From positions 3,894,158-3,958,157 of the forward strand of contig NZ_JAIZBG010000001.1 in assembly GCF_022267325.1 (NCBI RefSeq): a DNA stretch of 64,000 nucleotides. The letters are read 5' to 3'. Position 1 is the first letter of the stretch; each line of letters opens with the position of its first letter. The position numbers and the translations under genes were made by a program. Below the pieces are notes generated by a model, which had not been told where the DNA came from, did no database searches, and worked only from the letters and a program-made list of their open reading frames with translations. This document shows, piece by piece, positions 1 through 16,942 of the stretch. This DNA is from Leptospira sanjuanensis (GTDB taxonomy: Bacteria; Spirochaetota; Leptospiria; Leptospirales; Leptospiraceae).

Positions 1-687
1 AGAACAAACCCCCTGCAACGGATAATAGCCGATGTCGCCCGCGATCGCTCCCATGTCTCCGATATGAGTCGCGATTCTTTCCAATTCGAGCAAAACGAGT
101 CTTGCAAAGTCCAACTCTTGCGGAACCGTGATCTTCTGCGCTTCCTCGAAGATTCTAGAGAAAGCGATCGCATACGCGATCGTGCTGTCTCCCGAAACCG
201 CTTCCGCATAAGGCAAAGAATCCTTCGGTCCTTTTCCCTTAATCAAGTCGATCAATCCTCGTTTTTGAAAGCCGAGGCGAATGTCGAGATTGCGGATCTC
301 TTCCCCCTTTACGATAAAACGAAAATGTCCGGGTTCGATCACACCCGCATGAATCGGACCGACCGCGTGCGAATAATGACTCGCGGGAATCGGCACCTTC
401 AATCCCTTATATACTAAATCCTTAATGCCTTTTTTGGTTACGAATTTTTCCACGTCCGTCTTGCGATCCGCGGAGATGTATCTTTCGAAATCATAGGAAG
501 AATAATCCTCTTCTCCCTGATCGGTTCCGAGAGAATGTCTGAGAATCCATATCGGATTCGCGGTGTCTTCGTAAGCTTCCTTTTCGGAATATTCGACGAC
601 TTCGTGTTCCACTCCGTCGCTCGTAAGCCAGAAGCGGTTGTAACCCTTTTTGCCTTTTCTCGGATACAAACCCGTTACGCTGCGCAT
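1..687 (-). CDS. Hydrogenase-4/complex I-like large subunit, NiFe cysteines absent (3' end outside window)
   Basis: This is the N-terminal 229 codons of a protein that continues past the left edge. The start is ATG at 685-687, directly abutting the stop of the previous gene. The reading aligns with the HycE/HyfG/NuoD family: an N-terminal NuoC-like part, then SHAVGPIHAGVIEPGHFRF, FQKRGL and LLELERIATHIGDMG, which match the corresponding HycE segments. Where true group 4 hydrogenases carry RVCGICG with two NiFe-ligand cysteines, this protein reads AVSGDST, so the N-terminal cysteine pair is missing. By family knowledge it would be the peripheral large subunit sitting on the membrane arm encoded upstream. 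The missing ligands suggest a non-hydrogenase, energy-converting hydrogenase-related (Ehr) complex rather than hydrogen chemistry. The C-terminal cysteine pair cannot be checked because it lies outside the window. Confidence 0.85.
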   Translation of the reverse strand, partial: MRSVTGLYPRKGKKGYNRFWLTSDGVEHEVVEYSEKEAYEDTANPIWILRHSLGTDQGEEDYSSYDFERYISADRKTDVEKFVTKKGIKDLVYKGLKVPIPASHYSHAVGPIHAGVIEPGHFRFIVKGEEIRNLDIRLGFQKRGLIDLIKGKGPKDSLPYAEAVSGDSTIAYAIAFSRIFEEAQKITVPQELDFARLVLLELERIATHIGDMGAIAGDIGYYPLQGVCS

Positions 688-1896
688 TCAAAATTCTCCT
701 TGCAGTAGGTGGTAAAATCCCCAGATACCGAGAGCCAACACCATGATAAAAAGTAAAAGTGAGTTGGTCATACGGATCTGCAACGTACCGGCAAATTCCT
801 TTGCGAAAGGCCGGTCTTCCAAATTGAAAAGAGGAACCGTTTTGTAGAGCAGCACTCCGAAAAAGATCAATCCCAAAAACGGAACGGTAATCACGAACCA
901 CTGACCCTGCGTCCAACCCACTTTTAAAAGCAGAAGATCGTTCACGAAAATCGGAGAACCGGGAAGAACAAACGCGACGAACAAAGATGCAGTGTAAAGC
1001 GCGAGCGCCTTTTTGTTGATCGAATCCGAAAGAAAGATCTTGCTGAGTTCGCGTTTACCCGCGTCCATTCTCACGATTCCCATCGTTAAAAAGAGAACGG
1101 ATTTCAGCACGATGTTTCCGGCCATTACGAAGTTGAACACCGGATCCGGAAGGTCCATCCAAAGAAAAATTCCGATTGCACCGCTATGAAAGAGAGCCAC
1201 TTTCGCGGTCATCATTCTCAAGTCGTTTCTTTGATACAACGCGACGATACTCTGCAACATCGTGATAACACCGAGGATCAACAAACCGTCCGCCGCGCTG
1301 AACGTGGTCGGATACAACTGATGATCCATGTGTATGAACGGTCGGAGCGCGTAACTTACCGCGACCGGAACGAAGGATGCGATCAATGCGGAGATTTGAC
1401 TCGGACTTTCGCCGTACGTATCGACGACCCAAACGTGATTCGGAAAAAGTCCGAGCTTTGCTGAGTAACCGAAGATCGCCAACCAAAGCCCGATTTCGAT
1501 CCACAGATTTTCGGGATGCTCGGATAATTTACCCGCCAACACTTCGACGGGATGATCGATACCGTGTAACGTAGCCGTTACGATGATGATCCCTAAAAAC
1601 GCGATCCCCAATCCGAACGAGTTGATCAGAAGAAATTTCCAAGCGATCGGAAACGATTTGGACGTTCTGCTCGAAGACACGAGCAACGCACCCGTAAACG
1701 TGGTCGCTTCGATCAAGACCCACTGAAGCGCAAAACCTTCCAGGTTCCATGCGGCAAACGTTAATCCGACACAGAGGATCATCAAGAAAGACCACATTGC
1801 GATCTGTCTTTGTCCCCGAGTCGGCGCCAAAATATATGCGAGCAGAATCAGAAATAAAACCGCGGCTCCGATTCCGTTTAAAACGAGAAGACTCAT
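688..1896 (-). CDS. HyfF/NuoN-like proton-antiporter-type membrane subunit
   Basis: 402-residue polytopic membrane protein of the complex I antiporter-like (Proton_antipo_M) family. The conserved membrane glutamate of this family is visible in WVLIEATTFTGALLV (about residues 60-75), and the conserved lysine region is KLGLFPNHVWVVDTYGES (about 148-165), so the ion-translocating residues look intact. It is shorter than E. coli HyfF (about 526 residues), mainly at the C-terminus. It overlaps the upstream hyfE-like gene by four bases (ATGA), and its stop touches the start of the large-subunit gene, which indicates tight translational coupling. It probably forms one ion-pumping module of the membrane arm. 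It could equally be called HyfB/MrpD-like; the operon position favours HyfF. Confidence 0.82.
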   Translation of the reverse strand: MSLLVLNGIGAAVLFLILLAYILAPTRGQRQIAMWSFLMILCVGLTFAAWNLEGFALQWVLIEATTFTGALLVSSSRTSKSFPIAWKFLLINSFGLGIAFLGIIIVTATLHGIDHPVEVLAGKLSEHPENLWIEIGLWLAIFGYSAKLGLFPNHVWVVDTYGESPSQISALIASFVPVAVSYALRPFIHMDHQLYPTTFSAADGLLILGVITMLQSIVALYQRNDLRMMTAKVALFHSGAIGIFLWMDLPDPVFNFVMAGNIVLKSVLFLTMGIVRMDAGKRELSKIFLSDSINKKALALYTASLFVAFVLPGSPIFVNDLLLLKVGWTQGQWFVITVPFLGLIFFGVLLYKTVPLFNLEDRPFAKEFAGTLQIRMTNSLLLFIMVLALGIWGFYHLLQGEF

Positions 1897-2513
1897 ACGG
1901 AAACCTCTTCTTTTTCGTTTTCGGAAGATCCTTCCATGCTGATTCTCAAGGTCGCCGCCGCGCCGATGATAAACACTGCGTCCAAAAAGGAACCGAACTC
2001 GATCCCGAGAGGAAGTTCCGTTCTTAAGATTTGAGTCAAAAGAAAGGTTCCGTTTTCAAAGACCGCAAAGGAAGCGATCACACCGACCCAGTGGCGTCGA
2101 ACGACAAATCCCACCATCCCAACATACAAAAGAAGAAATGTGTAAAGAAAGGACATTTGATTCACTTCACCGAAACGAAGTTTAGTAAATCCTAATATAA
2201 AAAACCCCACTACGGCCCCTACCATCAACAGCGCGAAAGTGGGAATATACCCCACCTTCGGAAACGTAGATTCAACCGAGTTCGTTCTTCTTGCGGTCCA
2301 AAAAAGAATCCAAGGAGTCAGGACGACCTTGAACAAAAGGATCATTCCCGCCAAAAACAAACTGTGCTTTCCGTAACCGTTGTTTTCAAACAAGGGAACC
2401 AAAAGAAAAACGCTTTGAAACGCGAGCAAAAGCACGAGTCGTTTCAAACGGTTCTCGAGCAGGATCACGACTCCCAAAAGAAGTAGAATTAAATAACTGA
2501 ATTCTGTTCCCAT
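1893..2513 (-). CDS. HyfE-like membrane subunit
   Basis: 206-residue very hydrophobic protein with about six membrane segments, matching HyfE of hydrogenase-4, which has a NuoK-like core with extra helices. It starts MGTEFSYLILLLLGVVILLE and ends in a short charged tail. It sits between the HyfC-like and HyfF-like genes, as in the E. coli hyf order B-C-(D)-E-F-G, and overlaps the next gene by ATGA. Individual catalytic residues are hard to assign by eye, so the call rests on length, topology and context. Confidence 0.75.
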   Translation of the reverse strand: MGTEFSYLILLLLGVVILLENRLKRLVLLLAFQSVFLLVPLFENNGYGKHSLFLAGMILLFKVVLTPWILFWTARRTNSVESTFPKVGYIPTFALLMVGAVVGFFILGFTKLRFGEVNQMSFLYTFLLLYVGMVGFVVRRHWVGVIASFAVFENGTFLLTQILRTELPLGIEFGSFLDAVFIIGAAATLRISMEGSSENEKEEVSV

Positions 2514-2518
2514 ATAAT

Positions 2519-5105
<2,587 letters not shown>

Positions 5106-5126
5106 CGGCTGATGAGCCTCCTTTTT

Positions 5127-7070
<1,944 letters not shown>

Positions 7071-7121
7071 TTGATTAACTCTTCTTTTTTTATTTAAGAA
7101 AACGATCATCTTCATCTTCGA

Positions 7122-7151
7122 TTGAATCCTTCCGTTTAAGGAAGGATTCAA
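7122..7151 (-). promoter_or_regulatory. 12-bp perfect inverted repeat in porin leader
   Basis: TTGAATCCTTCC at 7122-7133 and GGAAGGATTCAA at 7140-7151 are exact inverted repeats around a six-base loop. They lie 52 bases upstream of the porin ATG. No T-run follows on either strand, so this looks more like an operator or an mRNA leader hairpin than a terminator. Confidence 0.4.
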
Positions 7152-7180
7152 ATGAGAATTATTGAATGTTTTAGTATTCG

Positions 7181-7229
7181 GCTTTTCTCGGCGATTTTCC
7201 ATTCAAATAAACGGTTCGCCGAGAAAAGC
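7181..7229 (-). terminator. Stem-loop after sbtA (possible terminator)
   Basis: Arms GCTTTTCTCGGCGA (7181-7194) and TCGCCGAGAAAAGC (7216-7229) pair perfectly over 14 bases with a 21-base loop, ten bases downstream of the sbtA stop. The long stem suggests a transcription barrier between sbtA and the porin operon. There is no proper U-run, so it may instead stabilise the sbtA mRNA end. Confidence 0.45.
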
Positions 7230-7238
7230 AAACCCTCC

Positions 7239-8207
7239 TCAGGTCAAAGTCACAAGGTAATAATAAAGAGGAATTCCTGCGACGATGTTGATCGGGAATA
7301 CGATCGAAAGCGCAACCGTAAGATAAATGCTCGGGTTCGCTTCCGGGATCATATCCTTCATAGCGGCAGGAACCGCGATATAAGAGGCGGATGCACAAAG
7401 AACGACGAACATAAGCGCGTCTCCCACAGGCATTCCGATAACTTTCGTCAGAACAACACCCAAAGCTGCGTTTACGATCATCAAGCCGATCGCAGCCGCT
7501 ATCAAAAAGAATCCCACGTGAGTGAGTTCTTTAAACCTGCGTGCCGCTGAAATACCCATGTCCAAAAGGAAGAATGTTAGAATTCCCTTGAACAAATCAT
7601 CTGCAAAAACCTTTTCTGCCTTCCAACCTGAATCCCCGGTAACATAACCAACGATTAAGGCTCCCACAAGAAGATAAATGGAAGAACCGAACAGCGCTTC
7701 GTGAAACAGTGCTTTCCAGTTAATCGCTCCGCCACCGTTCATTTTATTTTTATTCAAACGGTCGAGGACGACTGCGATTACGATCGCAGGGGATTCCATC
7801 AAAGCCATCCCTGCAACGATAAACCCGCCGTATTCAACGCCGAGATTGTGCAAGAACGCGCCCGCTGTTACGAAAGTTACCGCACTGATCGAACCGAAAG
7901 ATCCCGCCAAAGCGGCGGCGTTATGTTTATCTAATTTAATCTTCAGAACGAAATACGCGTAAATCGGAACCGCAATCGCCATGATCGAACAAGCGAGCAA
8001 AGTAAAGAAATGCTCTTGGCTGAACGCGGTACGGGAAAGCTCATGTCCTCCCTTGAAGCCGATGGCAAAAAGGAGATACATTGAGAAGAATTTAGACAAG
8101 GATTCGGGGATTACCAAATCAGATTTGAAAAAGACCACTCCCATACCGAGGAAGAAAAACAACACCGGCGGGTTCAGCACATTTTCTAATATAGCGTGCA
8201 TGTCCAT
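7239..8207 (-). CDS. Sodium-dependent bicarbonate transporter family permease (SbtA-like)
   Basis: 322-residue integral membrane protein of the SbtA/DUF897 family, recognised from its N-terminus (ILENVLNPPVLFFFLGMGVV), from FAIGFKGGHELS, and from the central GSFGSISAVTFVTAGAFL and LMESPAIVIAVVL segments. SbtA proteins bring bicarbonate into the cell with sodium. Cyanobacterial members are about 370 residues, so this one is a little shorter. The protein has about ten helices in two inverted repeats. It is the first gene of a minus-strand run that continues with a porin and a hydrogenase-like ion-pumping complex. No SbtB-like (PII-type) regulator is seen beside it. The substrate in non-photosynthetic bacteria is not certain. 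Confidence 0.8.
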   Translation of the reverse strand: MDMHAILENVLNPPVLFFFLGMGVVFFKSDLVIPESLSKFFSMYLLFAIGFKGGHELSRTAFSQEHFFTLLACSIMAIAVPIYAYFVLKIKLDKHNAAALAGSFGSISAVTFVTAGAFLHNLGVEYGGFIVAGMALMESPAIVIAVVLDRLNKNKMNGGGAINWKALFHEALFGSSIYLLVGALIVGYVTGDSGWKAEKVFADDLFKGILTFFLLDMGISAARRFKELTHVGFFLIAAAIGLMIVNAALGVVLTKVIGMPVGDALMFVVLCASASYIAVPAAMKDMIPEANPSIYLTVALSIVFPINIVAGIPLYYYLVTLT

Positions 8208-8885
8208 AGTTAGCTAACTCCATGATTAAAAGACACCGTTACTCGATTTGAATTGAAACCTCAAAGGGAGAAAGCAGTAATCCAAAGTTAAGGGAAGGAA
8301 GAAATTGGAACCCTTTCTCAACTCTCCCCTACTGAAGGAATAGACTTTCCAGGATTATAAAATTGGACAATCACTTTTTGGAAAATTAAGTTTTCCAAAA
8401 AAATTCGTTCCTGTTCGTTAAAAAACCGTGCGACATAACGTAAAAGGCTGAATGGAAGTTTTTTTACTACGTCATGAATCTTTGGCATTTCTTTATTCTG
8501 CCTAAAGTCGAGCCGATTTCGTTAGTTTATAAGAAGTTTGTTTCTATTTTATACCGAATTTTTTGTCTTTTTTCGGATTCAGAAGTGTTTTAAAAGAATC
8601 CGGAAATAGTGTCTAACTTTATAAAATTGGAAGATTGGTGAATTTTTCGAATATGCGGGTTGAAAGGAACGATCGAAAAATGAAACCCTTTCTTTTTTAA
8701 AGACAGATTGTAAAAAAGTACTGGTGCAAACCGAGTTTTCTAAGAGAATCCAGTTCGGAAAACAAACCTAAAAATCAGGCATTTCTTTCTGAGAAAAAAT
8801 AAAAACTCAATTTGCCTCAGAAACCTTTTGAAAAAGAATGATATCATCTCCGATGAATATTATAAGACTAGGAATAAAGAAAAGA
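8208..8885. other. Divergent intergenic region between sbtA and the AraC-type regulator
   Basis: No gene is seen. The region is A+T-rich and must hold divergent promoters. It contains an 11-bp perfect inverted repeat, TTTTTGGAAAA (8375-8385) and TTTTCCAAAAA (8391-8401), and a direct repeat TATAAAATTGGA at 8356-8367 and 8620-8631. Either could be a regulator binding site for the divergent 7TM-AraC protein; this is untested. Confidence 0.5.
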
Positions 8886-10517
8886 ATGCAAACGAGTTCA
8901 ACGTTAAAACCCGAATTTTTTGCGATGATTCTCAGCGTGTTTTTTTCCTTTTCATCGGCTTTTGCCCACCCGGAATCCGTATTATTGAACGAGGATACTT
9001 CCTCTAAGGATATCAGCTCTCTTATTGAATATCGATACAGAGGACAACAATTTGCAGGATGTTCTCCCGAACATATCGAAGGACTCGAAGATTTGGAATG
9101 GCATCCTATCTCCGGGAACGTTCTCCGCGTAAAAAGGACACCGTTCGGAAATTGGCTTCGGTTTAGCGTAAAGAATTCGGAAAATACGCTTCAAAGCAGA
9201 ATCCTTCTTTTAGGCTGGTTGAACGTCCCCGACACTCAGCTTTGTTTTTTTGATAAAAGCGGAAAGTTCATCTCTTCAAGCTCCGGATATTCCAACTCGA
9301 ACCCGGACGAAAAAATTCTAGCTTCTTTACCTCATTTCAGAATGGATCTGGGACCGAACGAAAGCCGAATCTTTTATCTTTTCATTCAATCCAACGAAGA
9401 TATCAATTACAGGATTCGGATTATGGGTTTGGAAGAATACGAACTTCACAAAAGAATGAGGTCGATTCTACCGTATTCGATCATTGGCGTCGTCGGAATC
9501 GCAGTTCTATACTCACTCTTCGGTTATTTCCGGTTTAAGAACAAAGTGTTTATTACGTTTCCTTTATATACCTTTTCCGTTCTTCTTACGTTCTATTTTC
9601 TTCACGGAAGAACCTTCGCGGAAATCGCGGGAAATACGAACAATCTATTCCGTCACAGTTATTTTTTATTTCTCGCGATATCGCACGTTTTTCTTTTCCT
9701 TTATCTTTTTACGATCGATCGGGCGAATCAGAAAAAAGTATTTCGCTCCGTGTTTTTTTGGATCGCCGGTGCGTTGGGTTCTTTGTACGCCTTGATACCG
9801 CTATTTCAATCCTGGTATGATCATAGAATTCTTCTTTTGGTCGCGACCGTCGGGCTTTCCAGTTATTATTTTATCCGAGTTCATTATCAATTCTTGCGCA
9901 CGAATTCTCCGATCGGTTTGCTTTACACTGCTTCGTGGACCGCTTTCTTATTGTTGGATACGTACAAGACGATTTTCCATTTCGATTTTTATCCGTTTAA
10001 TTCTTTCTCCGTTTTCGGAGTCGTTCTGTTTCTTCCGTTTCATTCGATCTTAGTCAGTTTTTCGCTGAATGAATTCTTCAATAGAAAATCGGCGGAGGAA
10101 TCGGAGGAAAAAGAATCCGCTCAAACGAGAAAATCTACGACCTCTTCCTTGAATGTCAGCGAGATCGTTCTCGACATCAAAAACCTTCTCGAAAAGAAAA
10201 AGATTTATCTTCAGAAATCCTTAAAGGAAGAAAACGTTGCGAAAGAATTGGGTTTGAGCCTCCATCAGCTTTCCGAAATCATCAACGTCGAATTTGGAAA
10301 TAATTTTCCATCGTTGATCAATCAATACCGCATCGAGGAATCCAAAAAACTCCTCTTGGATCATCCCGAGGAAACCACTGCAGAAATCGGCGGACGAGCG
10401 GGATTCAGCTCCAAGTCAACGTTCTATATGGAATTTAAAAAATTCACCGGAACCAATCCGAACGCTTTCCGCAGAAAGAAAATCAAAAACGAAGCCGCTT
10501 TCGAAAAACGCATCTAA
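8886..10517 (+). CDS. 7TM-DISM sensor with C-terminal AraC-type DNA-binding domain
   Basis: 543-residue membrane-anchored regulator. The start at 8886 gives a signal-like segment (FFAMILSVFFSFSSAFA); ATGs at 8838 and 8853 would add up to 16 residues. After cleavage there is a periplasmic 7TMR-DISM extracellular domain (about residues 30-180), then roughly seven membrane helices (about 195-400, e.g. SIIGVVGIAVLYSLFGYF), and then a cytoplasmic AraC helix-turn-helix domain (about 430-530). The HTH domain shows NVAKELGLSLHQLSEIINVE and the second helix pair AGFSSKSTFYMEFKKFTG. This fusion lets an outside ligand control transcription directly. It diverges from the sbtA operon, which may be a target; that is inference from position. 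Confidence 0.85.
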   Translation: MQTSSTLKPEFFAMILSVFFSFSSAFAHPESVLLNEDTSSKDISSLIEYRYRGQQFAGCSPEHIEGLEDLEWHPISGNVLRVKRTPFGNWLRFSVKNSENTLQSRILLLGWLNVPDTQLCFFDKSGKFISSSSGYSNSNPDEKILASLPHFRMDLGPNESRIFYLFIQSNEDINYRIRIMGLEEYELHKRMRSILPYSIIGVVGIAVLYSLFGYFRFKNKVFITFPLYTFSVLLTFYFLHGRTFAEIAGNTNNLFRHSYFLFLAISHVFLFLYLFTIDRANQKKVFRSVFFWIAGALGSLYALIPLFQSWYDHRILLLVATVGLSSYYFIRVHYQFLRTNSPIGLLYTASWTAFLLLDTYKTIFHFDFYPFNSFSVFGVVLFLPFHSILVSFSLNEFFNRKSAEESEEKESAQTRKSTTSSLNVSEIVLDIKNLLEKKKIYLQKSLKEENVAKELGLSLHQLSEIINVEFGNNFPSLINQYRIEESKKLLLDHPEETTAEIGGRAGFSSKSTFYMEFKKFTGTNPNAFRRKKIKNEAAFEKRI

Positions 10518-10632
10518 GGAAAATTCTTTCGGATTGCTCCCTTTTGTGGAATCAGAAATCCGAAATCGGGTTTGTATGTATCTTTTTCGGAAATAAAATA
10601 TGATTTAAATCTGAAAAATTCGAATCTCCAGC

Positions 10633-10649
10633 CTGTTAACATTTAACAG
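10633..10649. promoter_or_regulatory. Palindrome upstream of FecR lipoprotein gene
   Basis: CTGTTAACATTTAACAG is a perfect inverted repeat of seven bases around a three-base centre, 34 bases before the downstream ATG. Size and position fit a repressor operator. The cognate regulator is unknown; the AraC-type gene just upstream is one candidate. Confidence 0.4.
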
Positions 10650-10683
10650 ATTTATTATATTTAACCTGGTCTAGGAAATTCCC

Positions 10684-11847
10684 ATGCGAACAAAACTTCT
10701 TTCCTTTTTAATTCTATCTTCCTTTATTTTAAGCCTAGATCTCTCCTGCCGTTTTGTTTCTTCGCTTTTCATCAAAGACGAACCCGCTCCTCCTTCCGGG
10801 ATAATCGTAATTTTTCAAAGCGGCGAAGTCATCATCGAAAGAAACGGCAAAAAACTGAAATCAAAGCCCGGACTGATTCTGCAGGTGAACGATTGGATTC
10901 ATACTTTTTCCGGATCGATCGACATACAAACCGCTAAAGGCGACGTGATTCGAATCAAATCCTACAGCAAAGTCGCATTAAAAAATATTTCCGATCCCAA
11001 CCGCAGAGAAACCAATCTTTACGTTCAAGCGGGCGAATTGCTGATTAAAACAAACAAGCTCAAAACGAGCGACGCTTTTACGATTTCCACCCCGACGACG
11101 GTCGCGGGAGTTCGAGGAACCGCTTTTTCATTCGAACTGACGAACGGCAAACCTCCGAAAGTGAAAGTATACGAAGGTGCGGTCGCAATCACATTCAAAA
11201 TTCCTAAAGAGATTCTCGAAGACAGTAAAGCGCTGGATAAGGAGCTTTATAAGGAATTCGTAACCTTCCTGGAAAAAAACGAAGTCGTTTTGGAGAACGG
11301 AGAGGCCTCTTACGTGAAGCCGGATTTGGATCACATGATTCAACTCGTTCTGACAAGAATCGAAAAGAACGAAGATATCGCAAAAGAATTCGAATCGCTG
11401 AAAAAAATGGAAAATCCGAATCTCGAAAAGAAGGCTTTCGTCGAGACCCCGCAGGAAAAAGCGGAATTGGAAACGCTCGTCCAAGCCGATCAGCAGCTCG
11501 TAGAAAAGGCCCTCTTAGAAGAAAATCCCGATCCGACTCAACCGAAGATCGCTTCGATTTCTTCGGAGATAGAAAAGGATCAGACATCCAGACTGGATCT
11601 GGCGTTGGAAAAAATCGAATCCGACGCGGAAGCGAACGAACTTAAGGATGAGAAAAAAATCCGAGAGTATTACAACGTTCTTGAGATTGTAGTCAAATCT
11701 GACGGAACAAAACTTTCCGGTGCGATCGTAACCCAAATCGGAAATCGTCTGATTCTTCATATGCCCTCCGGCGTTATTCGTTTGAACAAGGACGATATCG
11801 ACTACGTAGACTATCAAACATTTCAGATTAAAACGAAATCGAAGTAA
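10684..11847 (+). CDS. FecR-domain lipoprotein
   Basis: 387-residue predicted lipoprotein. The signal peptide has a lipobox LSLDLSC with the acceptor cysteine at about residue 22. A FecR domain (about residues 40-165) includes SGIIVIFQSGEVIIERNGKK, KPGLILQVNDWIHT and the typical FTISTPTTVAGVRGTAFSF. The C-terminal half is rich in glutamate and lysine, probably helical, and ends with a small beta region (GAIVTQIGNRLILHMPSGVI). In enteric bacteria FecR relays signals to a sigma factor. Leptospiral FecR lipoproteins have no sigma gene beside them and their role is unknown. No sigma factor is present here either. Confidence 0.8.
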   Translation: MRTKLLSFLILSSFILSLDLSCRFVSSLFIKDEPAPPSGIIVIFQSGEVIIERNGKKLKSKPGLILQVNDWIHTFSGSIDIQTAKGDVIRIKSYSKVALKNISDPNRRETNLYVQAGELLIKTNKLKTSDAFTISTPTTVAGVRGTAFSFELTNGKPPKVKVYEGAVAITFKIPKEILEDSKALDKELYKEFVTFLEKNEVVLENGEASYVKPDLDHMIQLVLTRIEKNEDIAKEFESLKKMENPNLEKKAFVETPQEKAELETLVQADQQLVEKALLEENPDPTQPKIASISSEIEKDQTSRLDLALEKIESDAEANELKDEKKIREYYNVLEIVVKSDGTKLSGAIVTQIGNRLILHMPSGVIRLNKDDIDYVDYQTFQIKTKSK

Positions 11848-11955
11848 AAGCAAAACGCAAGATGCGGTCGCAAATCTAATTTTGCGAGAAATTGAATCGA
11901 TCCTCCGATTTTCTTTTTGATCTTTCTAAGAATTCCTGCATTCTGCCGACAGGAT

Positions 11956-15539
<3,584 letters not shown>

Positions 15540-15646
15540 TCTGATTGCTATTGAGAAGCGAAGAATACCGGAAACAATCAGAAAACGTCGTGTTTCGTTT
15601 TCTTTTTCATGGTTGCCTAAGGAACAAATCATAACAGAGTGGGTTT

Positions 15647-16438
15647 GTGATTTTATCGAGCACGAAAAAGAACGGCGGTTCATCCATTCTTTTAATTACG
15701 TTCATACTTTATTTATTTATCAGCGCTACGAACTGTGCGACTTATCTTCAAAACAGAAAAAACGATTTTAAGGACATCTTTACCGCCGGCGTGGAAACTC
15801 CCGGTTATGGTGCCGGTGTAAGAATCGGCCCTTTAGCAGCGGGCTTTGTGTTTCAAGGCGGAGAATCCGAACCCGGTAAAAGAGATTTAGGAAAAGGATA
15901 CGGACTAAGAGGCGGTTATTTCGGTTCGTATCGATCGCAACAATTGATCTTTGGAATTCTAGGCGGGGATACCTTTTTTCCTTTGGGTACGGAAACACAA
16001 ACTTCGGAAACGGAAGAAACAAGCGAAGAAATTTCTCCCGAAGTTCAAGAAGAACTCAAAAACCTCGCGAACTCGAAAACTCCCGGCGATAAAGTCCCGG
16101 AATTTTTAAACGAACGATACAATATCAAAAGCCAGAAACTTCGTTATCTTTCCTTTTACAACATTCCCGTTGCGGAACGAAGAAAAAGAAAGAAGGAAGA
16201 ATTTTACAGACGGTTCATCGAAGAACAGACATTCGATCGCAACGATCCCGCCATTCAAAACGCATTACAGATTTTGAATAAAAAGAAAGACGGTTATCCA
16301 AGAAGTTTTCTGTATCAGATCGAAATCTATTTGGGTGCGTATGTGGGTTTAAGAATCGGATTCAACCCCGCGGAGTTTCTCGACTTTTTAGTCGGACTCG
16401 CGGGATTGGATTTAATGGAAGACGACGTGGCCGATTAA
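15647..16438 (+). CDS. Leptospiral putative lipoprotein, function unknown
   Basis: 263 residues starting at a GTG. The N-terminus has lysines, a hydrophobic stretch (SILLITFILYLFI) and a relaxed spirochaetal lipobox SATNC near residue 31. A glycine-rich stretch (TPGYGAGVRIGPLAAGFVF, GYGLRGGYFGSYR) is followed by an acidic, glutamate-rich middle and a charged C-terminal region ending in hydrophobic helices. No known domain is recognised. It is divergent from the fusion gene, with about 107 bases between the starts, and convergent with the next gene, leaving four bases between the stops. Lipidation and surface location are inference. Confidence 0.6.
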   Translation: MILSSTKKNGGSSILLITFILYLFISATNCATYLQNRKNDFKDIFTAGVETPGYGAGVRIGPLAAGFVFQGGESEPGKRDLGKGYGLRGGYFGSYRSQQLIFGILGGDTFFPLGTETQTSETEETSEEISPEVQEELKNLANSKTPGDKVPEFLNERYNIKSQKLRYLSFYNIPVAERRKRKKEEFYRRFIEEQTFDRNDPAIQNALQILNKKKDGYPRSFLYQIEIYLGAYVGLRIGFNPAEFLDFLVGLAGLDLMEDDVAD

Positions 16439-16442
16439 ACTC

Positions 16443-16814
16443 TCAGAGTTTATATTCCATTTTTTTAATAACACCTTTCTTATCGATCGTAAGTTTAATG
16501 AACTTCGTATCTTCGGTGATGTTCGACGGTTTTTCCGCCAAGGTTTTGTAAGAATTTTTCTGATAATCGGTGGAAACCAAATACCATTCCAAAACCGCTC
16601 CGTCCTGCGTGTTCAATTCCACGGATGGAGTTCCGAGAACCGCTTCCGCTTTGATTCGCTTATCTCCTTCTTTTATCATTCCCACTTCAAAGGTTCTAAT
16701 ATCGGAGTTCGGTTGAAACTCCTGGCGAGGAGGTTGTTTCTTTTCTTCGGACTTGCAAAACGAAAGAGCCATTGCACAAGTTACAATCAAAAGCGCTGAA
16801 AAAATCTTTTTCAT
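16443..16814 (-). CDS. Small putative lipoprotein
   Basis: 123 residues from ATG 16812-16814, preceded by AGAGAAG; a longer frame to 16913 has no signal. The signal peptide MKKIFSALLIVTCAMALSFC gives a lipobox ALSFC with the acceptor at residue 20. The mature protein begins with a charged KSEEKKQPPR linker. It contains a compact alpha/beta region around MIKEGDKRIKAEAVLGTPS and GAVLEWYLV, reminiscent of SmpA/BamE-type small lipoproteins (RIxxVLGxPS...W.Y), but similarity is too weak to assign. Function unknown. Confidence 0.7.
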   Translation of the reverse strand: MKKIFSALLIVTCAMALSFCKSEEKKQPPRQEFQPNSDIRTFEVGMIKEGDKRIKAEAVLGTPSVELNTQDGAVLEWYLVSTDYQKNSYKTLAEKPSNITEDTKFIKLTIDKKGVIKKMEYKL

Positions 16815-16942
16815 CGTATTCTTCTCTAAGTTTGGATTTTGAACAACAAGGTTGATTCTTATTTTCACTCTGTCCAGATGAAAAATCCGAACGAAATTTA
16901 AAAAATTCTTCATTATCTTTCGATCTTCTTCACGATGACCGC

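Noticed and set aside
1..687. Calling the large subunit a functional NiFe hydrogenase
   Set aside because: The N-terminal CxxC-type ligand pair is absent (AVSGDST), so hydrogenase activity is not supported; kept as hydrogenase-related.
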